A DNA stretch of 64,000 bases from Lateolabrax maculatus. Taxonomy: Eukaryota > Chordata > Actinopteri > Acropomatiformes > Lateolabracidae. This document shows, piece by piece, positions 39,979-51,107 of this stretch. Under the pieces are notes generated by a model. It was not told the DNA's origin. It ran no database searches and saw nothing but the letters and a program-made list of their open reading frames with translations. Each line of letters starts with the position of its first letter. The stretch's first letter is position 1. The stretch covers positions 15,096,001 to 15,160,000 of the forward strand of contig CM062214.1 in NCBI GenBank assembly GCA_031216445.1, read 5' to 3'. The position numbers and the translations under genes were made by a program.

Positions 39979-40640
39979 CGTGGCTCTCGGGCGAAACCTC
40001 CCCCGGAGCTACTCATCGGTCGGGTCACCCGCTTTGTCCTCCGGAGGGGACCGAGCCCGCCGTCAGCCCGCCCGCTCCCGGTGGGTGCGCACTACCGGCG
40101 CCCTGGATCTCCCCGGTGCGCGCGGCCCCTGGTGGCTCTCATCCCGCGAAAAACTCCCACCATGACCCGGGGTAGTCGGTACTCCGCACCCCCCTCCACC
40201 ATGTAAAACTTGCAAAAAAAAAGGGGTTTTTCCCCCTGCCGCTCCCTCTCCCACGGAGTGCTGCCGTCCCCGACCCCTGCCCCCCGGGTCAGTCCAGCGG
40301 TAAGGGCGCGCAACGGTGCCGCACAAACAAACGGAGTGAGCGGCGAAAAACCTTTACGGTGGCTCCGCTCCGCACCGCACCGCTCCGTGAAGACGGAGAG
40401 AAAGTTGCCAGAAGAAGAGCGGAACAGGGCCGGCGGGGGCCTTTCAGAGTAAAAGCGCGTGTGGCGCTTGTGACACGTCGGCATGTTCGCCGCCGGCGGG
40501 GGTTTTATTTTGAAATCCGGCACCGGAAGCGGTACCTGTTTGAGGCCGGCTTGACACCGCGGAGACAGCGGGGAGGAGTGAACACGCGCGGCCACCACCC
40601 TTCACCTTGGGATTCACCTGTAGCAGGTACCTGCCACACG
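39830..40640. promoter_or_regulatory. b4galnt3: CpG-rich promoter and leader of b4galnt3
   Basis: A GC- and CpG-dense block surrounds exon 1 and extends about 660 bp upstream of the ATG at 39978, with sharp AT-rich borders. Open frames inside it start at non-ATG codons and carry no recognised domain, so I read it as CpG-island leader or promoter sequence. Confidence 0.7.
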
Positions 40641-42440
40641 TACAGATACTTCCTTTAGCGACGGTGAAGCGACACCCGCACTTTAAACGTGTAACATTTG
40701 CCTGTGCGGGGGTTTTGAATGCAGGTTTTCTACTGTTTTCGACGTCAAACGTGAGCTAATGCACGTCTGTGACAAGTGAGAACGCTTTGAGTCAGGTTAA
40801 TTGTAAAAACAAACCTACTTGCACACTAACCTTATATTCGACATTACCCATACATGACTGTATATCATGTGTGATCATTGAGCAGTAGTGGTTGAAGAGT
40901 GCAGTTTAATTAAAGGAACGTAATGGTAATTTATTTGGAGTGAATTCATTGCTGTTTGGTTGCATTTGATCAATAATCAAAGTGAAATACATTTTTGAGC
41001 AAAAACTGCACTCTTGATGCACCATATATGGATTGTACGCCCATTGGGAGTTCACTCTCTTCTAATTTTTCTTCTTACAAGCAAGGAAGCAAAGGACAAA
41101 GAGATCATGGCTCCTGCTCCTCTTGAAAAACAATCAAACACACAGACTGACGGTTGAGTGCTGTCCCTACGCCTTCCTTCCTTTAAGCCTACAGTACAAA
41201 CCTGATTTAATGGTGCCTACGTCACAGAGCAAAGAACCACGAGGAAATACTCTCAAAACAAATAAAACATGTAGTCTAGGATAAATCAAATAAAACATGT
41301 AGTCTAGGATAAATCAAATACTGTCAACAAAAAAAAAAAATTGACAGCTCCTTCACTTTGTTTCATGATCCACCTGTAGAGAACAAGCAGTGCTGGGTCG
41401 AGAGCGATCCCTCCGTAAACTAACACCGGTGTCCCTGTGAGAGAGCTGGAGGATCAGATCAGATCCTGTTCGTCCTCGGAAAGGAAGACTCTGACCTCCT
41501 GACTACCGCAGGTACACACAAGGTTCAACACTGTACTCAAACTCAGAAATGAATACATTCAGATACATTTTCAAAATACACAAAAGCCCCCAGAATATAA
41601 AGGCTTACATGCTGATGTCATTTACTCAAAACTATTTTTAGGACAGTGGAAATTATTTGTAGTATTTCCTCATATGCAGATGGAAAGAAAATCTATTTAG
41701 GTCTCCCTCATAACTATTTTCTTTATCATTCAAGCTGTTCAGTGAAATATGAAAAAAATGACAAATGGCCTTTACAGTTCCCCACAGTTGACTGACATGT
41801 TGCAATTGCTTACTTTGTCTTATCAACATTGCAAAAGCTATTGAATTCACAGAATGAATGTGAATTCAGAAACAGAACGATAATCGTCACCTTGTCAGCC
41901 TTGCTTAAACTATGATTTCATTATCAAACTTGTTAATACATTTTTTGTTGATCAACTAATCGTTTAAGCTTTAAACCTCTCCAAAATGTTAGACATTTTG
42001 ACTCATGCAAATGTTTTCCTTGGTAAGTATGTGAAATATTAAAATTTCCAGGCTAGGGTGATGCTAGAGATTAATATCTAAAGCTAAAACTGGGTTCCAA
42101 ATGTAAATTATGAAAAAGTAACCCAATCTCGTTATTGTTTAAACCATCAATCAAAACAAATGCTATAAGACATGTATGAACAAGTTCCACATCATGGAGT
42201 AAAAGTTTGGCTGAATTAAATCCTGTGAAATGTCAACTTTCTGCAGATCCTTATTTTGCACTTAAGTACTTTGTATCTACCCTTATTTGACAAGTTGAGA
42301 CAGTTCTTCATATGAGTGAGGAAACATTTTTTTCCTCGCCACTCGATTTATAAGCAGAAGACGGGACAGGGGAAAAAATAAGTGTTGCATGGTAACTGGA
42401 AACTGTGAGCGACAGATGTAACAGTCAAGAATATCACACA
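40641..42440. other. Intergenic region between b4galnt3 promoter and fkbp4 3' end
   Basis: AT-rich, with no conserved protein block on either strand. It contains the 28-bp tandem duplication at 41260-41315 and possible short fragments of a dispersed repeat near 41940-42010 (gttgatcaactaatcg). Confidence 0.6.
41260..41315. repeat. Perfect 28-bp tandem duplication
   Basis: The unit starting aaataaaacatgtagtctag occurs at 41260-41287 and again, identically, at 41288-41315, with the start of a third copy (aaata). Perfect identity suggests a recent slippage event. Confidence 0.95.
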
Positions 42441-42458
42441 GTCAAGTTGTAGCTATTG

Positions 42459-42464
42459 TTTATT
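42459..42464 (-). terminator. fkbp4: Candidate poly(A) signal of fkbp4
   Basis: AATAAA on the minus strand lies about 1.1 kb past the fkbp4 stop, predicting a 3' UTR of about 42440-43573. It is the best hexamer in this interval, but transcript ends cannot be proven from sequence. Confidence 0.4.
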
Positions 42465-43573
42465 ATATCCTTCTGTCAGACAAACCAAGCAATAACCCTT
42501 CCAACAGACAAAGATAAACTTGAGACACAGCCCTGTTTTAAATTAGCCCCCTAGTTCAGTTTCTGCCCTACTCTACAGGTGCTGTTGACTAAAACTTAAA
42601 CAGCCTCAATCTGAAGAGCCATATATGCACACAATCATACATGTACTTTTTACAGTAAATTAAGACTGAACTGTTCATTACTTTTATGTTTCCTGGAGAA
42701 GCTAATAAATGTGTCTTTTCTAGATTCTTTAAAATGCACATATTCCAGTTAAGTAATTGGTTGTATTCATCATTTTGAGAACAATACAGAAAACAACAAG
42801 TACAACACTGGGGGAAAAAAAAAAAAGAGAGAAAAAAAAAAAAAAGTACAAAGTCAATATTCCCGAAGCAAAAGGTGAACAGTCCTGTACCCTGGGGGGC
42901 TATTGGGGAGCTCCATCTTTAGTTTGAGAGAGCTCCAAGCTCCACGTTTGACAGCTATTCCAGGCTAACGTCTTATTACTCTACGGGCTCACAGTGCTGC
43001 TACATACGTACTTTGGGACACAGGCACTCTAACATCAGACACATCATATCTATGCACACAATCATCACAACTCCAGGAATTGATCAGTAGGCCCACGAGA
43101 AGAGGGTTGGGTGGAGAGCATGAAACATAAAGAGGGGGTTAAAGGACAGAGGGTAGTGCAAGGTGAATGGTCTAGCCCTTGACGGGTGAGGGTTTGAAAT
43201 TCTGCACTTAACACTTGGATGCACTTTTTTTCCTACCCAAAACGCTGTGAAAAGACATGCACAGTTCAAAGCTGTGGGTTGAAAGGGTTCGGAGGTGGGG
43301 TTGTGGCACACAATTCATTTATCTATACCACGTCCTGCAGTGCCATCAGCTGGGGAAGCCCCACCCACTCTAGGCTAGCAGCCACAGCAAAAAGCCCAGA
43401 CACGAAGAAAGCCAGAGAAGAAACGCGCCCAAAGTCAATGCGGTCATTGACATGCTCTTCTCAAACACACTTCATATACACACGCACACAAACACACAGT
43501 CACACCTTAAACACAAATGGCTGAAGTTACAAAAGTCTGAAGTACAGATGAACCATAATAGTCACATCTTCAT

Positions 43574-46500
43574 CTACGCCTTTGCTTCGCTCGCAACTTC
43601 CTTTTCTCCATTCTCTATCTCCATCTCATCATCACCATTCTCCTTGCTCCCGCTCTTCACCTTCTCCACTTCTTTCTGTTTATGGAGGAGAGAAAAAAAA
43701 CACAAATCAAATCAGCATTTTTTTTTTTCACTCTTCAGTCAACCTCTGACAATTTAAAAACATGCTTATCCCACCCTCTTGTGGCTGTTGTAGAAAAAAC
43801 AATAATTCACCTTTGAATCCCTCTCTGCAAATTTCTGGAACATGTTGGCGTAGATGCGTTTGTCCTTCTCATGCTGCTCCTTGATGCGTTTCTGACAAAG
43901 AACCACCTGGCAGGATATAATGAAGGACAGGTCAGGTTACCATATTTTCAGATATGACAAAAAATAAAATACAATGAATGCCCTTAGATTACTACTGCAC
44001 TTCAACCAGACATAATTATTCAAAGACAAATTTGATATGAGCTAAAGAATAATTAGAAATAGTTTCAGTAGTGTATAAAAATGTCCCCCCCTATCCTACT
44101 TAGTAATTATGCAAAACCAAAAACCACCAAATGAATGCGGTAGCAACAGTTTGTGCCAAATGAGCTCACTCCAGACACATTATATCACCTAAATTTATCT
44201 AGAGGGGGAACTGAGACTCCAGAACAGCAGGAGAGGGGCAGAAAAAAAATAAAAAAAATCAGAAGGACTGGAAAGCATGGGATGCATATTTGATCATTTA
44301 TATCAGATATAATATAGCCTATGGTTTATATAATTTATAAACCGATTTTCAGTGTTTTCTTGCCCGATTTGCTTGCGGCAAGCGGAAAACATCACTACAT
44401 GTTGCGAACCGCTTCCACTCTGAACAGCCAAAATGGTTAACATGGGCGCCAAAAGGACGAAGGCAGTGCTTTGCGATGCTTCTGCCTCCTGTGTGTCCAC
44501 GGTGTTATGTGTGTGGCATCATACCTGGCTCTTGGCAGCCTTGTTGGCAGGATAACGTTGAACAACTTGTTGGAAGTCATCTCGTGCCCTGTCGAACTCC
44601 TTCATACCAAACAGTGCCTCTCCCCTTCGGAACAAAGCCTTCTCGTTGGATGCATCCAACTCCAGAGCCTATAAGCATGAACAACGTATAATGAAATATT
44701 GACAGTTTTTCACCACATAAATCATCATCAAATAGGTCTACCCACACAAACAAATCTCTGAAAAATGAATAAATGAATCGTTGACAAATTGTCAAATAAG
44801 TGTCCAGTTTAAATTTATAATCTCAGATATTTACATTTAAATAAATTACTAAATGATAGTCACCATCTATGGTCAAATTGTGTATCGTCAAACACAATGC
44901 TGATTTAGCCTATGGCCCCCTGATGCAAAGCGCTTGCATTTGCAGTATTACAGCATTTACGAACTGGGTGTCTGGTGGGAACTTCCGGGGGAAGAAAACC
45001 ACAAGCGGCACCACTAATGACGCATTTTCCATCACCCAGCAATGGTTGGTCTGCCGAGAGGGTTTGTGGAGCTAATGAAACAGACTTATTTCTTCAACTC
45101 ATTTTTGTGTGACGCAAACAACAAGAAAGAAAAAGAAACAAACCCGCAATTACCGCTTGTTGCGATAGGTGCCGCCAAAGAGGACAACACAGAGATTTAC
45201 AAGACTGTTTCTTTAAAGATAAACAATAGAGATTAGATACCTTGTCACAGCTTTCTAAGGCTTGGTTTGGCTCCTGTAGTTTAAGGAAGCACATGGCCAA
45301 GTTCAGATGTGCAGCCAGCCGCAATGTTTTCGCCTTCTTCTCGTCTTCCTCTGACAAACCAGATTCATGTTCCAGCCATGACACGATCCTTTTGTACTGC
45401 ACTGACGCCTGCTTGTATTTTCCCTCCTGAAGCATATTAAATCAGTGCATTAGAAAACATGAAAAAGTACATAGCTGTGTGCTTTGTAAAATGCAAAAAC
45501 CCTTGTGTACCTTAAAATACAGGGTTCCCTTCTCTTTGACAATGCTGCTCTGTTCCAGCTTCTCCAATGTGTTCATCTCCCACGATTCCTTAGCCTAAAG
45601 AAAACAAAACTCCTTAATCATTAATCACTTCTCAGTGGGGAAAGTGGCACTGTATACAACTGAAATGCAATTGGCCAACTAAAGCTAAGTTGTGTTTGCA
45701 ACACAGCACCAAGATCTGTTTACCTTCTCAAACGCTGTCAGGGTAATTCTGTATTGCAGTGTTGCTCCGCCGGGAATGTTATACTTTGCCATTCCTGCAT
45801 TCCCGAAGCCATACCTGCAGAAATACATTAGTTATCTCAGATGTGGTGTGTACTTGTTGTAGTTTAACTTAAAACAGTATTTCACTGTAGTGTTGATACA
45901 ATAATTGTGTAGCTGAAGTCCTTTAATTTTTGTCATGTCACAGCTTAGAAATCTTGTAGCCGATTGTGTTGGCCAACTTTCAGTCCAGCTATCCATTAGT
46001 CTAAACACGAGGATTGTTTTATTGCCCAATTAAATTCAACACACTTTACTCGCTATGGGGTTTTCAATATGTATTTACATTTACTATTACAACACATCAC
46101 TACAGCAAAACATGTGATCATACTTAGGCTTTATATTGAAGAGTGCCTCCTCTCCCTGCTCCATAGCCATGATAGCTTTCTCCACTCCAGCTGGCAAGCC
46201 AAGACCCTCTCCATCTCCAATCTCAAACTTCAATTCTCTCTCGTCAAATACACGTCCCTCACAGGAACCCTCCACAATGACTGAAAGGGGTTGAAAAAAA
46301 TGCTGATGTTAGTTTGTGCTACAAATCAGACTCTTGATTTCCCCACAAACTTGTTAACATGTAGCAGACTGACAACTGTTGGAAAGCGGCAGCTGAAGAA
46401 AAGTGATGTAATTTCCAAACTGTCGATCTAGATCTTTTCTTTGTTAAGGATGCCTGTAAATTAATCACAGCAAAATGAACTGCTAGTAGTGTATGCACTC

Positions 46501-49500
46501 TAAATAAATGGCAGTAAAGTAATCCCAAGATCTGATATAGGTGGTGTAAACTATTTTTTAACAAACTAGTCATTTAAACGCTGCTAGCCAATATCAGTAA
46601 CATTAGTTGTAAAAAAGTAGAATTTGAAGCCTTGCAAAGACTTTGCTTGAGAAGAAAACATGTGCTTTAGAGAAAACAACTTTAGCCAACTGTGCAGTAA
46701 TCTGTCTATACAGTGGAAGTGAACTTAAAGAGATGTAGAATTCAACACAATACCCTTTTTATTACATGGCTGCAAGCATTTAAGTCAACCTCACCCCTAT
46801 TAAAATTGAAAGGTGGCTGTGAAAGTTATTAAAACAAGTTATGGGCAGTTTTGATTCACAACAGTTACAGTAGACTGACTCCAGTAGGTGCCAGCTTTCA
46901 TGGTGAGGAGAAAGAAGCAAAACTTTTAAGCCCTTAAATAATCCACTTCTCCAGTCCACATATGTATGCTCATGGGTGTTGCCTGGCCTGGGCAATCAGG
47001 GCTGTAGCCTGAAGACGTCTCTTTAGGCCCTAATAATTCTCCATTTTGAGCGTTTTGTCACCAATAAAGACGGCAATGTTATCTTCAGTGAACGGAACAG
47101 AGGCAAGACCAATCAGAGAGGGTTTACAGGAAAAGCTTATTGGCTGATAGGTCTCTGTCAGTCAGTGTAAGGAAAAAATGGATATACGAAGATTTTTTTA
47201 CCGGCAAAATGGTTCAAACTGAAGCTGTGGTACAAACATCCTCTCATGCTGAGCCAGGAGAACAATGTGTGTAACTCTCTGTACGAATTCCAAGTTACGT
47301 GAACATTATCCCCACCGTGCGCGCACAGTGTTTGGTCCGACTTGGCGACATCCTTGCGACTAGCCTCTTAGCGAGGCTACTAGCGACAATTCTAGAGTTA
47401 TTCAGCCCATCCGGGGGAAACTGAGAAATATACACATATCTATCTATCCATCCATCCATCCATCCATCCCTCCCTCCCTCCCCTGCAGCAGCGCAGTGAG
47501 TGGGTTACTATGGTCAAGGGGACGCTCTGCATCTCTGTCACCCTCAGACTTTCTGGTGATCTCCATTTATCATAGATTCCATTACAACAAAAATGAGGTC
47601 AGTTCATTACTGCATTATGCTGCCTTACAGTTTAATTCAGAGGGATGAATCAGAGATGTTGCATGTTTATGCCATTTTTGCCACGTAATTCCAAGTGCAC
47701 CACATGAAACAAAAGTAATTCCATTAATACAATACAGAAACTCTACATATTCACTACCTGTATAGTAGGGTTACAGATATATATAAAAATACAACAGCGG
47801 TGAAATCTTGTTGAAACACATTTGATCTATTAAAGTCCAGGAGTTTATAAATAATTAAAATGAATGAATGAATGAATAAATTAATGTATGTATGTATCAT
47901 TGACGTGAATGGGTACCACTTGCACATTTAAAGAGGTTAATTCCCCAAACAAAAGACACTAAAGATGACAGAAAATCATACCCACATGTGTGTTGACTCA
48001 GCAGAAACATTACAACATTAAATGGAAAAGGAGATTGAATACTTGAAAGCCGTACAGAACGCCTGACAGTCTTACTGCATTATATTCCATTATATTTTAA
48101 ATTGTCACCTGTAGCCCTGAATTTTGTGTTGTCTTTTACATAAATAAACATATTTGCACCATAAATGTATGCAGAAACAGCACAAATTGGTGCATAACAA
48201 TTCACCAGAATGCAAAAAGTGTTTGATGCTCAGACCTGAAAATATCTATGCAAATACATCCTCAGATATTTAAAGAGTTATGATCTGACATGTTGGTTGA
48301 AGCTTATAAAAAGAAAGTAGGCTGCCATTACTATTGTTATAACAATGTCACTCATTACCATTGTTACACAGGGACTCCTTCAAGTGTCCTTGAACTGCTC
48401 TCACCTAAAAATATACACTGACTCAGCTTTCCAACGATGGGGATAAATTAAACTTAAATGTACTTATCACTTTTACTTTTCATATGAATGATTTCTATTG
48501 ATGTTGATCTTGCTACTCTTAAAATGGGAACATAGATGAAAAATTGTATCACATTATAAGCAGGTCAATTTCTTCAATAGTAGCGTAGAAACAGCTGTGT
48601 CTGGATGTGTTACCTTCAACAGAAGCTCCTTCGTTAGGCTTGGAATATCCCTGCCCTTTAGTAATAATGCGACGGATGATTCCTCCATCCTCATCATCAG
48701 TTATGTCCTCACCTCGAAAATCAAACAGTTCCACCTACAAGAGTGCAGACATAAACAGACATAAAAACGATCAAGGTATACTGTATTTAAACCACAAACC
48801 CAGGAATACAGTTTAAAGTGTAAAATGGATAATCAAAATAACCTGACATCACTGACGCTCACCTCAAAAACAAGAGTGGCATTGGGGGGGATCTTGGGTG
48901 GGCTGCCTGCAGATCCGTAAGCATATTCTGGCTTACAGATGAGCTGGCACAACTCCCCCATTTTCATTGTGGCTACGCCGATGTCCCATGCCTTTATTAC
49001 TTGACCTAAACACAGAGAAGACTGATTACCAACACTGGCTGTGCAACTACAGCAGGCAAATGTCCATGTCTCTGATAGATATGAAACCAACCTTTGCCCA
49101 ACTCAAAAGAAAACTTTTCTCCTCGGTCTCTGCTCGAGTCGAAATGAGTACCATCCAGAAGTGTGCCCACATAATGTACAAACACTTTGTCACCGGTCAT
49201 GGGCAGCTCTGTGCCGGTGCCTTCCCTTTTCACCAGCTGAAAGAAAAAGAAAAAAACAAGCAAGAAGAAAGAAAAGAAAAATCAGTAGGGAATTTATTAT
49301 AAAAACAAAAATAAAATCTCTGTAACAGACATGTAAAGCCAGCCACCACACACCACCCACCCTGCAGCCTGGTACTTTGCATCACAAGGAAGTAAAGCTG
49401 ACAAAACCTTCATCGTGCATGCACATGAGCTGTAACGTCTCACTGAAACCCCTGTATGTATATGTGTGCGTGTGTGCGTGTGCGTGTGTGCATATTAAAT

Positions 49501-49912
49501 GTCCCCATCAGCATTAATAGCTTTCGCTTTTTTTTTTTTTCTTCTCCAGGGCTCCAGAGCTTTCTAGAAATGTGGACGGGCTGAACCGGCCGATCGCCCC
49601 TGTCGCGGGAGACACCCTGGCTTAAAAAAATAATAATAAAATAAAAAACTGATGACAGGAAACCAGACGACACACACCGTCGCGAGCCCGAATTAGTGTT
49701 GTCTTTAATTGACAGCGCACGCGACAGCCTCGCTGACAACAGCTAACAGTTAGCCTAGCCTCTCAGCCCCGCGGATCAACGAGCGGAAGGGAAAAAAAAA
49801 AAAAAAACCCGAGACTCACCTTCAGGACCCCTCCGTCCTTCTTCGGCGTGATGTCCTCTCCGTCCATGGGGATGGCGTGTTGTCCCTCGGTCGTCTGCTC
49901 CTCTGCAGTCAT
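43574..49912 (-). CDS. fkbp4: FKBP4 (FKBP52), Hsp90 co-chaperone peptidyl-prolyl isomerase
   Basis: Eleven coding exons: 49820-49912, 49092-49236, 48863-49005, 48614-48734, 46124-46280, 45724-45814, 45511-45594, 45241-45426, 44525-44668, 43811-43906, 43574-43675; 453 aa (human 459). FK1 (about 32-140) keeps active-site hallmarks: VHYVGTLLDGTHFDSSRDRG, KAWDIGVATMKMGE and YAYGSAGSPPKIPPNATLVF, including the SPPKIP loop. The hinge EDITDDEDGG keeps the CK2-type threonine. FK2 (about 150-255) has GEGLGLPAGVEKAIMAMEQG. Three TPR repeats (about 260-385) include LNLAMCFLKLQ and ALFRRGEALFGMKEFDRARD. A basic calmodulin-binding-like stretch (KRIKEQHEKDKRIYANMF) precedes the variable acidic tail. It binds the Hsp90 MEEVD tail and assists steroid-receptor maturation. 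It is divergent from ddx11. Identity is secure; FKBP5 is excluded by length and the SPPKIP loop. Confidence 0.97.
46281..48613. other. fkbp4: fkbp4 intron 4
   Basis: The intron between the two FK domains. It contains tetranucleotide runs (tatc/catc/ctcc, about 47440-47482), AATG/GTAT runs near 47860-47900 and a small inverted repeat TAGCCTC/GAGGCTA near 47365-47385. No coding block was recognised. Confidence 0.6.
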
Positions 49913-50640
49913 GGTCGTCAAACGAGATTCAACCCCCCCCTCCTCCTCCTCCTCCTCCTTCTCCCGCCGCCCTGCACTACGAGTCAGAGACTAACGCGGA
50001 GCTAACAGTGGCGGTGGCTAAAAAAAAAAAATAAAAAAAATAAAAAAAGGCGACGCACTCTTCAAAAAACCACGCCGAGTGCAGCGAGCAACAGCCCGAG
50101 CGACGCTGCTGTACGTCAACAACTAAAAAAAAAAACAAAAAACAAACACCTGAGGCCGTGCTGTCGGTGTGCACCAGTCGCACTGTCCGAGCAGACTTGT
50201 GAGCTTTGTGTTGTGTGGCTTCGGGTCCACGTTGTGCTGCAGCCAAGCCTCTGACAAGCGCTTAAAGAAGGGCAGAGAAATTTCCAGACATCCTAGGAGG
50301 AACCGGGGGGGATGAACCCGCGTAGGTGGCGTTACTTATACAAGGCGTGGATCGCCCGGAGAGGCGGTGCGCATGCAGAGAGCAGAGCAAATGCGTAATT
50401 TACAGATGTACTGTGGCGTCACGTTGATAAATAATAAAGGATTTAGTTCAGATATTCTGTGTTAACCGCATAGCCCTGCGTTAAAGGACCAAATAAAGGC
50501 ATAGACGTGCATAGCCCCGTCCGCCTGAGCAACGCGGGATGATAAAACATGCGCTCTTTGTTTTTTCTGGCTCCCCATTGGTCAGATTCTGCGCCCACTG
50601 CCGTCTGTTGGCGCGGTTGTTGAACAGCCGGGAGTTGACA
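49913..50640. promoter_or_regulatory. Bidirectional promoter between fkbp4 and ddx11
   Basis: The fkbp4 ATG (49912, minus) and the ddx11 leader exon (ending 50685, plus) are head to head within about 750 bp of CpG-containing sequence. Visible motifs are an inverted CCAAT (ATTGG, about 50577), an E2F-like TTGGCGCG (50608-50615) near ddx11, and a heat-shock-element-like GAAatTTCcaGA (50277-50288) on the fkbp4 side. FKBP52 is known to be heat-inducible and DDX11 acts in S phase, so the motifs are sensible, but they are unproven. Confidence 0.6.
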
Positions 50641-50685
50641 ATATTACAAAGTGAAAACTGTCTTTTCTTTAAAGGAAATCTGCGG
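50640..50685 (+). other. ddx11: 5' non-coding leader exon of ddx11
   Basis: A consensus donor (TGCGG then gtaagt) ends an exon at 50685, and the acceptor of the start-codon exon lies at 51103 (tttgcag). The 5' limit is nominal. The joined leader has only 4 nt (GAGC) from the second exon before the ATG. Confidence 0.55.
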
Positions 50686-51107
50686 GTAAGTACATAGCAA
50701 CGGTTTATGTAAAGATTATGATCAGAAGTAGGTGTGAGACTTACACTAATGATGGGGTTTGGGTCGGTTATTTCGACGTTAACGAGCTACAGCTTTGAGA
50801 CGCGTTAGCCGGCGTCAAAGTTTTCGTTTCAAGTCAGTTTTACAAGTTCACAGCGACAGCATCAAAAAATCACATGTCACCTGCTTGTCCTGGCATATAA
50901 CACAACATATAGACGAACTGGAAAAGCAGAGTCCAGTCCAAAAGCAATATTTCTGGCTGGGTGCTCCGTGTCAGACATAACATCACTATCAGGAGCTTGT
51001 AGCTGAAACGAGCCAGTCTAAACACACCGTGTGTGAGTAGCCGGGGGGCTTCTCTCATGATGAGCTGAAATGTTATGTCTAATTGTTTTATGTCATTTTG
51101 CAGGAGC

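Noticed and set aside
40092..40598. 168-codon open frame on the minus strand upstream of b4galnt3
   Set aside because: It has a non-ATG start in a CpG-rich leader, GC-driven absence of stops and no recognisable domain.
44880..45236. Moderately GC-rich stretch with open frames in the fkbp4 intron before the CDK-ALELDA junction
   Set aside because: No conserved protein was recognised and splicing skips it in frame; it is probably old repeat sequence.
47365..47385. Small inverted repeat TAGCCTC/GAGGCTA in fkbp4 intron 4
   Set aside because: Seven-base arms occur by chance; no wider structure was found.
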